From positions 405,896 to 469,895 of the forward strand of contig BPQB01000022.1 in assembly GCA_019973155.2 (NCBI GenBank): a DNA stretch of 64,000 bases, given 5' to 3'. Made by a program: the position numbers and the translations under genes. Shown here piece by piece: positions 35,020 to 46,455 of the stretch. The notes under the pieces are model-generated. The model did not search any database and had not been told where the DNA came from. It worked only from the letters and a program-made list of their open reading frames with translations. The stretch is from Phanerochaete sordida. Taxonomy: Eukaryota; Basidiomycota; Agaricomycetes; Polyporales; Phanerochaetaceae. Position 1 is the stretch's first letter. Each line of letters starts with the position of its first letter.

Positions 35020-36249
35020 TTCTGTGATGGTGAGTTATTTGTTAGTTGTACGGAAGAGTCTGTGTAGCGTTCTCAGTGAGGGAATGCTTTGTTGCTGGAT
35101 GTCGAGTCCGCCATAGGTTTATATATGCAGGGCTTGCGACCTTTGGTGAAGCTTTCATTGCGCCTATCGCCACTGCAGATTGTGCGTCCGCACATCGCAG
35201 CCTCCAACAACTGACGCGAGCACTGCTCAGCCGTGCTACTGTCATCCCTGTCAGCTTCGGTGTGTAGAGTGTACATTGACCGAGCCTTCGAAGACCTGTC
35301 GTCCGTCAGCCCGTACACCGGCGTGAGAGCGTGAACTTTTGAAGGCTAATTTAAGCTGATTTCGAGTATTCTAGGTCTTTGCTCAGCGATGCCGATTAGG
35401 GCTGTTGAAAGTGAGGGCTGATTTGGATACCTGCGAAGCTGCAGAACCACGTCATCAGCTGCCCCGTAAAATATTGCAGAAAGCATACCTGCCTAAAGTA
35501 AATTCTCAATCATTGCTCAGACAGCATCCTTTACATGTCGATGATATCGTATCGGGCTGCGTGCACATACCGAGAGGCATTCGCTTCGACGAGGGGGAGG
35601 AGTGGCAGAGTGACAGAGACGCCAAGGCAGTGGTGGCGCCGACCCTAACCCTGGAGGCCCGCTTTGTCAGCAAGCCCGGGCACCTGCGCTCGGCTTCCTC
35701 TGCTTCTTCCCACTCATGCTCAGCAAGTCGCCGGCCGCACACGGCCAGGGCTATCCCTGCAAGCTGCAAAGACACCGGCAGCCGCCTCTCCGGCCTGCCC
35801 TGCGCCGGTCTCAGGCGGCGGGCGCGCAGGCTTCGATGTCAGCCGCGGGTCGCGTTCCGGGAGTCTGTGCAGCGATGGGTTGGGCTGCGTTGGCCCGCTG
35901 CGAGAGCGCACCTCGGTGATAGGTGCTTTTCAAAGCTCGAGGCTCCACTGCGTCCGGAGTGCGTGTGCGCAGTCGGAAAAAGGTAGATCGATGGATTCGC
36001 TCATGCCTCAAACGGAAGGCGAGGCCCTGGCAGAGCGCAGGACTCGACCTATACATCCTTGGGGCTTGTTGTGTCCTCCAACTCAGAAGCGTCCTCCTCC
36101 AGAGCTACCTCTCCAGTCGACGCTCGACCGTGACGCTCGACAGCACGACACCTGCGGGGACACCCTCAGCGAAGCAACCCAAGTATAAGGGAGAATGACA
36201 TACATGAGGAACCACGCCACCAGGTGCACTGCACGACAGACGCAGTCAG
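35020..36249. other. Intergenic, no supported gene
   Basis: Upstream region of the SDR gene, then sequence with frames on both strands but no motif or splice pattern I can support. Contains CCCTAACCCT at about 35643. Confidence 0.5.
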
Positions 36250-36900
36250 CGGTTGAACTGGAGAGCGGTATGCGGACGTACGTTCGGCCGCGGACAGGTA
36301 CCCGCCGATACCGACGGTGTAGGAGACCCAGCCTTGGCGGGGCTTGCGAGAAACGCGTCAGGCAAGAGGTGCAGATAGGCTGCGGAGCGCCTCACGAGTA
36401 TGTGCAGCACGTTCCCGATCGCCTTGAGGTTTCTGCCGTGCTGATTAGTCGACCTGGACTACCAATGCGTGCGCGCAGGACGTACAGAAGCAGGAAAGAT
36501 ATGGCGAGCGTGTAGCTCACGATGACAGAAAGGTTCGCGGCCAGTCTGTGTGACGAAGTTCAGGCTAGACACGCACATGAGGAAATGCCTGCGTACACTT
36601 GCTTAGCCCCCGAAATCTGCCCCCGCAGGCGATGAAGCACTACTGTCAGCAGCAGGTCGTGCAGGACCATCGCGATCTGCGCAAGCATCAGCCACTATAC
36701 CAGCGTTGAATTAGCTGTTGGCGGGGCGCAGGGAGGGCAGGATGTGTCACCTCGACCTCGTCGATGGCCAGGCGGTCGGGCCAGAAGCCGGCCGAGAACC
36801 TAGGTCTGCTCAGCGAATATTTGTGACGGCTGTGCTGAGGGCACCTACGCGAAGAGCGAGCCTGGCGAGATCCGCGGTCATATGGGAGAAGTTCGATGGA
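36250..36900 (-). pseudogene. Relic of a multi-pass membrane protein gene
   Basis: On the minus strand two strongly hydrophobic stretches, IAMVLHDLLLTVVLHRLRGQ (about 36630-36690) and LSVIVSYTLAISFLLLYVL (about 36490-36545), lie in order but are separated by stops and frame changes. This looks like a membrane protein gene of the kind common in mushroom genomes, now broken. The family cannot be named safely, and the limits are approximate. Confidence 0.4.
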
Positions 36901-38179
36901 GGTTAGGCGGAGGACGCACCGAATCCCCAAACTGCGGAGGTTCAGGATGAGGAGTAGATCATTTCCTTTATGATACTAGCTTACCAATGGGGAGTAGCAT
37001 TAAAACGACCTATCCAGGCGTCAAGGATGAATAAGACCAGCAATTTCATGACCTACCAAGGCGGTCTCTATCCTCTTGTTCTGAACATTCATTGCTGCGA
37101 TATAGATAGAGATATATTCTTTCGCCGCTGCGATAGCGCTGATAGCTCACCTTGAAAGCTCGTGATGCGCATGCACCATTGCGAGTGCATCGTCGCGACA
37201 GCCTGATTATGGAATTCAGCTCAATATCGCGAAGTACGGGTGATTTTGCGTACCGCGTAGATAATCGCCGACTACAATAAGCCGTCAGTCTAGTATTTTT
37301 GGCGATAGAACGCTGTGCTTACACAAATGAACCTATGAGCACGGAATCCTCAGTTCACAGGATAGTGCACGAAAGCCAGAGGAGCTTACAGTGCTCCGGA
37401 GTTCTCTGCGGCCGAGGCAAGCAGGTTTTGCGTTAGCGGCGGTCCGTTGCGGTGGAAATATGTGAAGATAGCAAGTCCAACATGGACGACCTGCGGAAAC
37501 AGACTGCCAGAGCACAAGGGTCAATCTATGAGACACGTCAAGGCAGGAGTCAGCGTACAACAACCACGACCCAACCTTCCCTCCTGCCCCCGAGCCGCGC
37601 GGCTTCTCGATAGCGCACAGCAGTGCAAATATTCTGCAGAATACTATCCATCAGCATTTGCAGACGGACGGACGAAATGAACACCTGTACATGACAGCCG
37701 GGAGAGCGAGCCACGGCGGGTGGCCCTCGAATACGGGCACATCGATTTCCGACTCGGGAGTGCTGGGCATTGTGGGGGGGCAGTTACGCTTGGCACCGCC
37801 ACAACGCCGGCGCGCAGTGACACCATGTCGTCACGGCGCACGTGCTCTGTCACAACACTGACGGGAGCTTCGAGCCGCGGATGCGCCTTGGTTGCTTCCT
37901 GCCACAATCCGGTCTGGCATTCGCTTATCGCAGTTTTATGTAATTAAATACCCATGGTACCTCCCTGCCCGGCAACTGCTAGGCTTTAGGCTCTCTTTTT
38001 CCAGTACAATACTGTACAGGCGGCAACACCACAGCTCCTTGGTTTTGAACACCAAATACGCAGCCTCGTTGCAAACCAAGCCAATGCCATCCTGCCTGCC
38101 TGCACGCATCATTGCTCTCGGTTGATGCAGTCCTTCGACACCACTGATAGGCGCCACGCGCTGGCGGTGGCGAAGCGTG
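36901..38179. other. Intergenic, no supported gene
   Basis: AT-richer than its surroundings in places, with scattered short frames and no recognisable motif. May hold further debris of the membrane-protein relic to its left. Confidence 0.45.
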
Positions 38180-39072
38180 GTCGAGCACCTCGGCGAACGG
38201 CGCAGGCTTAGTCAGGTCGACAGGGCCGCCTGGGACCGCCTGAAGGCTACCGTGCGAGCGTCTTCCGGCGACCTTGTGGCTCGACGATGCTGTCCGTGTG
38301 CGGCCGGCGAATTAGAGTGGATGACGAAGGTAGCCGACACTAGTGCAAAGTGCCCGGGCCAGCTGACAAAGCGACGATCTCCCGCCGGATGCAAAGGCTA
38401 GGGTTAGGGCAACGCCACCATGCTCTTGCCATACACGGTTAGTCGATCTTCGAGGCTTGCTCCCGTCCTCCTCCGAGTCCGTCTTCCTTCCGACTTCTGC
38501 GGCAGTCCATTATCGATTGTTCACGGGCAACATGCGCTGGACTGTTCGTCGTGAACTGGCATACAGCGTCATATTATTCGCCCAGCGTACGCCTTTCCAA
38601 TGCCATAGCTCAAACATTCTCCGAAGCTGCAAGTTAGACGGAAATGTTGATGCCGGGGAGCTAGGGAAGGTTCGTGCTTCTACACACCTCGCATTCCTCA
38701 GATGACACCATTTGGGACAAGATGTGGACAGAGCTGCCGTCGGTTCTCGAACCTTCCGCTCTCACGAAGGCACCAGGGGCGAGGCCTCGAGGAACGGAAG
38801 TGCCTTATCGGTCCTCGGTCAATGACGGTCCTCCTCGCCGAAGCTGACAAAAATGGCAATCGTGCAGATGAAGGCACTTCCGCGCCAAGGCTTCTTCAAC
38901 GCAAGTCCACGTATGCTGCGATGCCCAGGGACACCAGTCCGAGCCTGACAAATCGCCGCGACCAAGGTGTATTTAACTCTGCGAAGGGCTCGACATCCAG
39001 CAGCATCCATTCCTGCAACAACCGCCTCAGCCACTCGAGTTCTCAATCTCCTACCTACCCAACACCCTGACA

Positions 39073-40091
39073 ATGTCGTCTCCTCGTGTCTGGTTTGGTA
39101 TGTGACACTCTGCCGTTCCCCAGTTATCCCGCACTGACCCACCGCAGTCACCGGCTCCTCCACCGGCTTCGGCCGCAACGTCGTCGAGCTCGCGCTCGCC
39201 AAAGGCGACAAGGTCGTCGCGACGCTCCGCACGCCGTCCGACCTCGACGACCTCCGCGCGCAGTTCCCGCCCTCGCAGCTGCACATCCTCGCCCTCGACG
39301 TCACGCAGCCCGCTGCCATCACCGCCGCATTCGCCTCAGCCAAGGCGGCCTTCGGGCGCATCGACGTCGTGTTCAACAACGCGGGCATCTCGCCGTTCGC
39401 CGAGGTCGAGGGTACGCCCGACGCCGTCGCGCGCGCGACGTTCGAGGTCAACTTCTGGGGCGCGGCGAACGTCAGCCGCGAGGCCGTGCGCTTCTTCCGC
39501 GAGGAGAACACGCCCGCGGGCGGCGTGCTGCTGAACCTGAGCTCGATCGTCGGCGTGCAGGCGCTGCCCGTCATGGGCTACTACAGCGCGTCGAAGCATG
39601 GTCAGTACTTACGCCTGTCGTGGTAGGCATGTATGCTCAACTCTGTGCTCCTTCAGCATTCGACGGCTTGACGCAGTCGTTGGCCGCCGAGCTCGACCCG
39701 AAGTGGAACATCAAGGTATGCACACCGCGCACACACCCACCTTAGCCACCCTCCTCACTCTCCTCAGGTCATCCTCATCCTCCCCAGCTTCTTCCGCACG
39801 CCCATCAAGGCCAAGAGCGGCGCGGAGCCGCAGCACCCAGCATACGCGGCGACGACAACCGGCGTGCGCAGCTTCGTCGACGCGGTCTTCGCGCCGGACA
39901 GCAAGGCGCGCATCGGCGACCCGCGCAAGGCCGCGCAGAAGATCTACGAGGCATCGACGCTCGCGGAGCCGCCGTTCCGGCTGTTCCTCGGCGACGCGGC
40001 CGTCGCGGAGGGGCGCAGGAAGATTGCGAGCTTGAGCAAGGATCTGGAGGCGTATGCGGCGTGGTCCGAGGAGGTGATGGAGGACCAGTGA
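39073..40091 (+). CDS. Short-chain dehydrogenase/reductase (SDR), arm 1 copy
   Basis: Four exons (39073-39097, 39148-39600, 39657-39715, 39768-40091) give 286 residues. MSSPRVWFVTGSSTGFG starts the Rossmann fold; FNNAG and the catalytic YSASK follow; the tail is EAYAAWSEEVMEDQ. The arm 2 copy (46456-47476) has the same exon lengths to the base (25, 453, 59 and 324 nt) and differs by only a few residues in the parts compared (for example NVSREA versus NVTREA). Such similarity against more diverged flanks suggests recent duplication or gene conversion. The substrate is unknown; classical SDRs reduce or oxidise with NAD(P)H. Confidence 0.88.
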
Positions 40092-40797
40092 GATGTTGGG
40101 ATGCGAAGCTCTAATCTTTCAGGTGGCAGTCCTTGTGTAGTTCGTAGAACATAGACCTCTTTGGATGACGCGTCAAGTAAATAATCCGAAAATCGACCGG
40201 ATATATTCAGCCTTATATTGTACGGAACTGAGCCCCGAAATTGAGAGTCTTCACTTTCAGCTCAAAGGTGGAACGTCGAGTTCTCCTTGCGGGGCTGGCG
40301 TTCCTGCGGGTGTTGCCACGTGACCGCGCCTCTCGAGGCGCGGCGACGTCGGGAATGCCTTGTCTTCTGCCTCCTGCCTCCCAAAGCGAATATTGCGCAA
40401 GCTGCATGCCCTCACATCATCTCATCTCAATAAGAGTCATGATATCAGTAGACTATCTCCCATAAACGCTGCGCCCGTCCTGCGTCGTACGCTGCTGGCA
40501 GGCATCGGCGGACGTCGCTCTGCGGTGGCCGCGGCGACCTCGCAGAACCGCCCTGTCTCAGGACGTCTCAGCCTCAGCGCCGTCTGACGCCGTATGGTTT
40601 TGTCATGGAAGTGCATGGCGCGCTCCGCCCGTCCCTCGACGCACGTCAGGAGAGCTGAGTGCAGTGGCAACTGCCCCACAGGCAGCAGACAAAGGTGCGA
40701 CGGTCGGGTTCGGGACTGATTCGTCGTCGCAGACTGACGTGCTTACCCTGCTCTTATTCTCGAGTTTCACTTTTGCGCGGACGCTGTGCTAGGAAGA
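40092..40797. other. Intergenic, upstream region of the second SDR
   Basis: No gene supported. Ends at the TATA box of the next gene. The counterpart in arm 2 (46185-46455) is much shorter, so part of this stretch belongs to the arm-1-specific segment. Confidence 0.5.
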
Positions 40798-40805
40798 TAT
40801 AAAAA
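40798..40805 (+). promoter_or_regulatory. TATA box of the arm-1-specific SDR
   Basis: TATAAAAA at 40798-40805, about 70 bp upstream of the ATG at 40871. Confidence 0.6.
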
Positions 40806-40870
40806 GGCCTCTTGCGGATCAGCTGCAGCTCCCGCATACACCTGCCTCGAACTCTAGGCGACTTGAAGCC

Positions 40871-41882
40871 ATGTCCGCAGATACGAAGGTCGCTATCGTC
40901 ACAGGAGCTTCCTCAGGTCGGTCACCCTTATAGTGCTTGGTTGACAATGCTGACGCTGTGTAGGTATTGGGAAGGCTTCAGCCGTTGCGCTGGCGAAGGC
41001 AGGATGGGCGGTTGTGCTGTTCGCGCGCCGCGCAGACGCGCTCAAGGCGACACGAGCGCAGTGCCCCAAGCCTGAACAGATCCTGCTTGTTATTGGAGAC
41101 ATAACAAGGGAAGAGGATATCAAAAGGTTATTCGAGAGCACGCTGCAGCGTTTTGGTACGTCGTCTAACTCTGCGCCCATCAAGAATCTGGCTCATCCTT
41201 CATAGGCCGTCTGGATGTCTTGTTCAACGTATGTTCCAGTATCCTATATACCTGACCATGAGATGTTGATGGTCTCGCACAGAACGCTGGGTCGTTCAAC
41301 AAAGCCGCACCTCTGGACGAGATCCCACTCGTATCATTCCAGAGTGTGATTGACACGAACCTCACGGGCACATTCCTGTGCACGAAAGAGGCTATGCGGA
41401 TCTTCAAGTCGCAAAAGCCCCAAGGCGGCACGTACCGCTCTCCGCAGCTCCTCTCCGCCTCTGACACGTCCGGCCAGGCCGCATCATCAATAACGGCTCG
41501 ATCGCAGCGTACATGCCGCGGCTGCACACCGCCGCGTACGCCGCGGCGAAGGGCGGCGTGCTCGGGCTCACGCGCGCGACCGCGCTCGACGGGCGCGCCT
41601 TCAACATCACATGCACGCAGGTCGACATTGGGAACGCGCTCACCGAGATGGCGGCGGCGAACCAGGGCGGCGGCGGCGCGCTGCAGGCGGACGGGAGCGT
41701 CAAGCCGGAGGGCACGTTCGATGTGAAGCATGTTGCGGATACGATCGTGCACATCGCAGGCCTTCCGCTGGACGTCACGGTGCTCACCTTTACTATTCTG
41801 TGAGTGTCTACGAGGGGTTCTCGTGTCTGTGCTGATATAATTATTCAGGGCTACGCAGATGCCTTTCGTTGGAAGAGGTTGA
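40871..41882 (+). CDS. Classical SDR of a different subfamily
   Basis: Six exons (40871-40916, 40964-41155, 41206-41228, 41283-41427, 41478-41799, 41849-41882) give about 253 residues. The glycine motif TGASSGIG, the FNNAGSF segment, RIINNGSIAAYMPR and the catalytic YAAAK are all in place, and the protein ends MPFVGRG. It is not a close paralogue of the neighbouring SDR pair: exon structure, glycine motif and C-terminus all differ. Intron 4 (41428-41477) needs a GC donor (GCACGT) to rebuild the conserved QGGRIINNG block; a GT donor three codons on breaks the frame. The 23 nt third exon is unusually short. Present only in arm 1 of the inverted duplication. Confidence 0.87.
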
Positions 41883-42459
41883 GTGCGCAAATGCGCGAAT
41901 GGAGCAGCGAACTGGATGGGGGATATTTGGTGGATCGCGTATTTATGTACCTTTATGGGTGCTTGTGTCCAGGTCTCAGCCCGACATCAGGGCGCAGAAA
42001 CATCTGCTGCTAGTCCCGGGCTCACGGCGCAGCACAGATGCATTGGGCGAGCTCGAGCATGGCCGGTAAGTAGATGAATGACTGACTCTGCGTCCGGGGA
42101 TTGCCCCATGCCCGTGACCCTCGGCTGATCTGCTGTGGCAATGCGTAGAAACCCGAGATGAACGCCCGGAGCCTGTGACAAAGCAGGGGACAGTCAGGTA
42201 AGGAGCGTGTGTATGGTCTTCTGGTAGCGCTCCTGGGGCTTGCGGAGCCGAGACGCGCCCTTGTAAGCTATCGTCGCAGGATACTCTTGGTCCCGCCGCT
42301 GGCCCTTCACAAACTCCACTCGATCATAACCATGATAGAAATGGTGCATTCATAGGATGAGAAACTGCATACACATACTAGCGGCGCTCATGGGGGCATC
42401 ATTCGAGGCACAGCGAACGACTGCGGATCGCACAAACCAAGCAGGCACAAAGCAAGAGC
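41883..42459. other. Intergenic, no supported gene
   Basis: Convergent gap between the arm-1-specific SDR (plus) and the small unknown protein (minus). Nothing recognisable. Confidence 0.55.
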
Positions 42460-43118
42460 TCAGAAGGTGTGGAGGTAGTCGCCGACAAAGCAGCTGGCAA
42501 CGTTCTTCGCAATGTCGGCCTTGCCGCCGTAGCCGAAGGCTCCGGCGATCTTGGTGATAACTCCGGCTCCAAGGGAGCCGAGGCTCGTCTCGACGAAGCG
42601 GTGCTGCAGGACTGTGAGCGGCGACATGCCTATCAGATTTGGAGACAAGCGCACCTGGTAGGGCTTGCGGCCCTTGTCGTGGTAGACAACGAAGCGCATG
42701 TCGCCCTCCTTGTTCTTTTGGCCGTACTGGCACTTGTCATCGACGGTCAGCTGGTAGAAGCCTGCGTGAGCAGAGCAGTATCAGCGGTGCGCGCCTGCGA
42801 GGCTTCGGAGGCGGCATGGTACCTTCGACGTCCTTGGGAGCAACGTGAATGAGGTGCTGCGAGGTACCGCCGGCGCCCTCGTACCATTCGGCGGCGACGA
42901 AGACAACGACATCGGCGTTGCCTGTGAAGCCGCTGTCAGCGCGCAGTCCGGGAATTTTAGCGTGATCATGGAGGCGTACCCTGGCTCTTGTTCTTGGCGA
43001 CGACGGTGTAGTAGTCGGCGGACTTGTCGCTGAACATCTGCTGCCACTTGACGGTGACGCGGCTGCTGTTGTCGACGTTCGACGGGATGAGCAGGACGTT
43101 GCCATTCTGGACCGGCAT
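42460..43118 (-). CDS. Small protein of unknown family, arm 1 copy
   Basis: Three exons on the minus strand (43118-42980, 42921-42823, 42761-42460; introns of 58 and 61 bp) give about 179 residues. It starts MPVQNGNVLLIPSNVDNSS, has VVVFVAAEWYEGAGG in exon 2, and exon 3 has CQYGQKNKEGDMRFVVYHDK followed by a Gly-rich tail ending VGDYLHTF. No signal peptide or membrane helix. I do not recognise the fold. The paralogue at 45533-46184 keeps intron phases and nearly all lengths, with moderate divergence, so both appear to be under selection. A TATA box sits about 100 bp upstream of each copy, which suggests regulated, possibly strong, expression. Confidence 0.78.
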
Positions 43119-43216
43119 GATTGTCGAGGTAAGAGAAAGAGAGGTGAGAGAGTAGAGCTGCTGGTGCTGGAGAAGAGCGGTGCGATTCTGGCCTTCAACG
43201 GTGTGAGCTGGCACGG

Positions 43217-43224
43217 TTTTATAG
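43217..43224 (-). promoter_or_regulatory. TATA box of the arm 1 small protein gene
   Basis: CTATAAAA on the minus strand, about 100 bp upstream of the ATG at 43118, at the same distance as in the arm 2 copy. Confidence 0.55.
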
Positions 43225-45428
43225 CTCGCCGCGCGCCCCATTCCTTGAGGTCAGGCCAGTGCCACGGTAGTCCCGCGCGTCTTCAAAGGCGCGCGGAACG
43301 CGCCCCTTGGAGACAGCGTCAGGTTGCCTGCGACCTACTCAATCGGAGAAGGTGAGGTCCTTGGAGCAGAAACATGTCGAGGTCGCTGCTGGCGCGTGTT
43401 GGCAGATCGAGGGTGCTGTTCACCATCCTCGTGTCACGGGGCGCAGATGTCGACGTCGAAAGCATCATGGAGGACAAATATCGCCGGCGGTGCGCAGACA
43501 CCGGACGTCTGCTTTCGTAACGGGAGCTACTGTTAGGTACATGAAGCCTACTTGCCGCTAATACATGTCTTCTAGGACTCGTTGAGATCAACTGCAGGCT
43601 ACAAGCATTCAGTAAAGAATCCCTATGAGCCAAACGGAATTCGTTGCGATAATTACATCGCCGGTCAGAGGATTTTCTGGAGGCTGCAAGAATCTAGCTG
43701 GGCTGAGTGGTGACGGCGCGTACCCTATTTTGCAGTGTCCACGTTTGCAGACGTTGACCGCCTTTTTCAAATTATAGCGACACGCATCCACGGAGCTGCT
43801 AAGGTACTCGAACCGGAGAGTACGTTTCGCCGGTCCCCTTTAGAGACTTGCGGCTTGTTGACCTCCTGACGGTATCTGAGAGTCGTAGTTAGCGTGGATG
43901 AGAGGGCACACAAGGACGGTCTTGACTTGCGGCGGCTCAAAGGAGCGCCGCGGGGACGTCAGCGAAGCACTAGCAGAAAAACGTAAAGTCGCCAGCTTGA
44001 GACCGGTCGCAGAAGAGTACAATGAGATAGTAGGCACTCACCTCGGAGATAATAAATGGCCGCTTGGTGCGCCCTGGTACCTTCTCGTGAGCCAGGAACG
44101 TACACACCAGCGACGGGGTCTGTCCGTCGCGTACTGGCGCTGGAATGGTGGCGAGCGGCGTGCTGATGCGGACGTAACTACATGGGGCAATGAGTTCGGA
44201 GAGCAATCGAGGTCCTAGAATGCGGGATAATACGTCGTCGACGGATGCTCTAACGCGCGGAAATGCGTGTCTGAAGTGGGTCGGCATATCTTACGTGGCA
44301 ACAGTCGGAAGAAGCTGACGACGCTGGCCTTCCGTGATCAGGGCGCCATCTGCACACCACACGGGGTGAAGCAAAGTAAAGCGATGAAGTCGACCTGCTT
44401 GTAGAATTCCTCTAGCAGTTCATAAGAGCCTCTGACAGCAGAGGTCCCGGACGTACTAGCGATGGAGACGTACCAAAAAACCTACTCGAAACCCCGAGTC
44501 ACACCGAACAACGCTCTTTGGATTGATCTGCCTCTCAATCCTTGGGTACACGGATATTTTCGAGTTCATGCGACTCCGCTTGCTCGTGGGACGGGCGCAA
44601 GGTTTGGAAAATACTGGCGCGGGCAACGGTCCTCGCTGGTGTTGAAATGGTATTACGTAACAATTTCCCAATAGCGCCCGTGGTCTGCCTGCAGTTGAAC
44701 TTCGACGAGGCACGCCAATGGAAACAGGTAATCTGTACGTGTCTTCTATCTCGACATATCTAAAGAAGCATGGGAAGTAGTAGATGCTGTGCATGACTCT
44801 CTAGAACGCACAATAACTCGCTTTTCGCGGTGCCGATCGTGTTCAAGTTGAAGGCCCTCGCATAGCGAACCGTCTGGAATCCGAACCGGCACTCACTCAT
44901 GCAATTATGTAGCATGATTATGGCAGCTGTCAAAGCACTTGAGCTACTCAGCGGTCCATCTGTGAAGACCTTGTATTTGAAAATGTTTCAGTCACATTAC
45001 AGGACTTTAGGGCCGCACACATCTATTCGCTCCGCACCGCTGACAAGCAGGCTGCACCTCCGCGGGAAGAGGTGCCTCGCGCGTGCGCTCACTCGCGTAG
45101 TAGAACGCTCGCCAACGAGATTGCGCGCCCGGCGATTCCTCATCGCCGACGGTATTCGCCTACAACGACACCGCAGACGGCGACACCTGAGCGCATAGGG
45201 AGGGAGTATGGTGAGCAGGAACCCCCGATCTGTCAAAGTGCGCTAACCGAGCTGCAGGCTCTCCGTTGCGCAGAACACCTGGTCCAACTGAGTGCACGAG
45301 GGGCGAGGCCGTCCCAGGTCTGCGCGCTTCGCCTATGCTATGCCAGCAGCGTGTCCAATGGTGCTAGCGAAGACTCGCAAAGCTGCGACGCACTCGCCAA
45401 AAGCGACAAGTAAGACGCGCGATGAGCG
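43225..45428. other. Centre of the inverted duplication, no confident gene
   Basis: About 2.2 kb of non-duplicated spacer between the arms. A minus-strand frame at 43970-44287 (starts MPTHFRHAFPRVRASVDD) looks coding-like and is preceded upstream by in-frame residues across a stop, but I cannot link exons or name a family. The rest shows only scattered short frames. Confidence 0.45.
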
Positions 45429-45434
45429 TATAAG
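45429..45434 (+). promoter_or_regulatory. TATA box of the arm 2 small protein gene
   Basis: GTATAAGAG about 100 bp upstream of the ATG at 45533. Confidence 0.5.
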
Positions 45435-45532
45435 AGCGAGCGTGCTTAAGCTGCTGAAGCTCAGAACCGCCTCTCTCGTTCACAGTACCCGCAGCTCTAC
45501 CTCAGCTTCACTCTACTCTCATCCCGCCAACC

Positions 45533-46184
45533 ATGCCGGTCCAGAAGAGCAACGTCCTTCTCATCCCGTCGAATGTCGACGTCAGCCACCGCGTCACCGT
45601 CAAGTGGCAGCAGATGTTCAGTGACAAGACTGCCAACTACTACACCATCGTCGCCAAGAACAAGAGCCAGGGTGCGTTCATGTCTCTGCGACTGTGTATC
45701 GAAGTTGTGCGCTGAGCACACCTGTACAGGCAACGCCGAAGTTGTTGTCTTCGTCGCTGCCGAGTGGTACGAGGGCAGCGGCCCCGCCGAGCACCTCGGC
45801 CGCGTCGCGCCCAAGGACGCCGAAGGTCAGGCTCCATGCCCCTTCCCCGCGCAGTCCCCTAGCTGACCTGCGCTCGCTTTCGCAGGCTACTACGAGTTGA
45901 TCGTCGACGACAAGTGCCAGTACGGCCAGAAGAACAAGGAGGGCGACATGCGCTTCGTCGTCTACCACGACAAGGGCCGCAAGCCGTACCAGGTGCGTCC
46001 GCTCAGCAGACTGTCGGTGCGGCTGCTGACGCCCGCCCAGCACCGCTTCATCGAGACGAGCCTCGGCTCTCTCGGGGCGAACATCGCCCAGAAGGTCGCG
46101 GGTGTCTTCGGCTATGGCGGGACCGCCGACATTGCGAAGACCATCGCCAGTGCCTATGTCGGCGACTACCTCCACACGTTCTAA
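45533..46184 (+). CDS. Small protein of unknown family, arm 2 copy
   Basis: Three exons (45533-45671, 45730-45825, 45886-46184; introns of 58 and 60 bp) give about 177 residues: MPVQKSNVLLIPSNVD, then VTVKWQQMFSDKTANYYT, VVVFVAAEWYEGSGPAEH, CQYGQKNKEGDMRFVVYHDK, and a tail ending YVGDYLHTF. Exon 1 has exactly the same length (139 nt) as in the arm 1 copy. Most changes between the two are conservative or lie between conserved blocks. No known domain; cytosolic by default because no targeting signal is seen. Confidence 0.8.
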
Positions 46185-46455
46185 GTAGCTTTCCTTGAGC
46201 AAATTGGTTCTGCGCGCCGGACTCGTCTGTGCATCGATATTAGTGCTGTCTGTATACAGCTGTAGCTTGCCATGCTATAGATTGCCCCAGTTTCCCCAAG
46301 ACGCAAGTCTGCTACAGAAGGCCAAAGACTGAGATTATCGATCCAAGCATGAGAATGAGGATGGCAACGTATCAAGGCCCGTCAGTGTATCGTACGAGAA
46401 AAGTGTATTCTAGGAATGGTATACAGAAAATATTGAAACACCGCGCGATTCTATC

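Larger units (their letters stand above)
38180..43240 (+). repeat. Arm 1 of a large inverted duplication
   Basis: Order in arm 1: a non-coding block (38180-38450), SDR (plus), an extra SDR not found in arm 2, then a small unknown protein (minus). Arm 2 (45410-48320) carries the same items in reverse orientation: small protein (plus), SDR (minus), non-coding block. The non-coding blocks are clearly inverted copies (for example CGGCCGGCGAATTAGAGTGG at 38306 and its reverse complement near 48213), as are the regions just upstream of the two SDR starts. Limits are approximate. Confidence 0.75.

Noticed and set aside
43970..44287. Minus-strand frame MPTHFRHAFPRVRASVDD considered as part of a cytochrome P450 gene
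   Set aside because: No heme-binding Cys loop, ExxR or other P450 motif, and no exons could be linked; left as unidentified.
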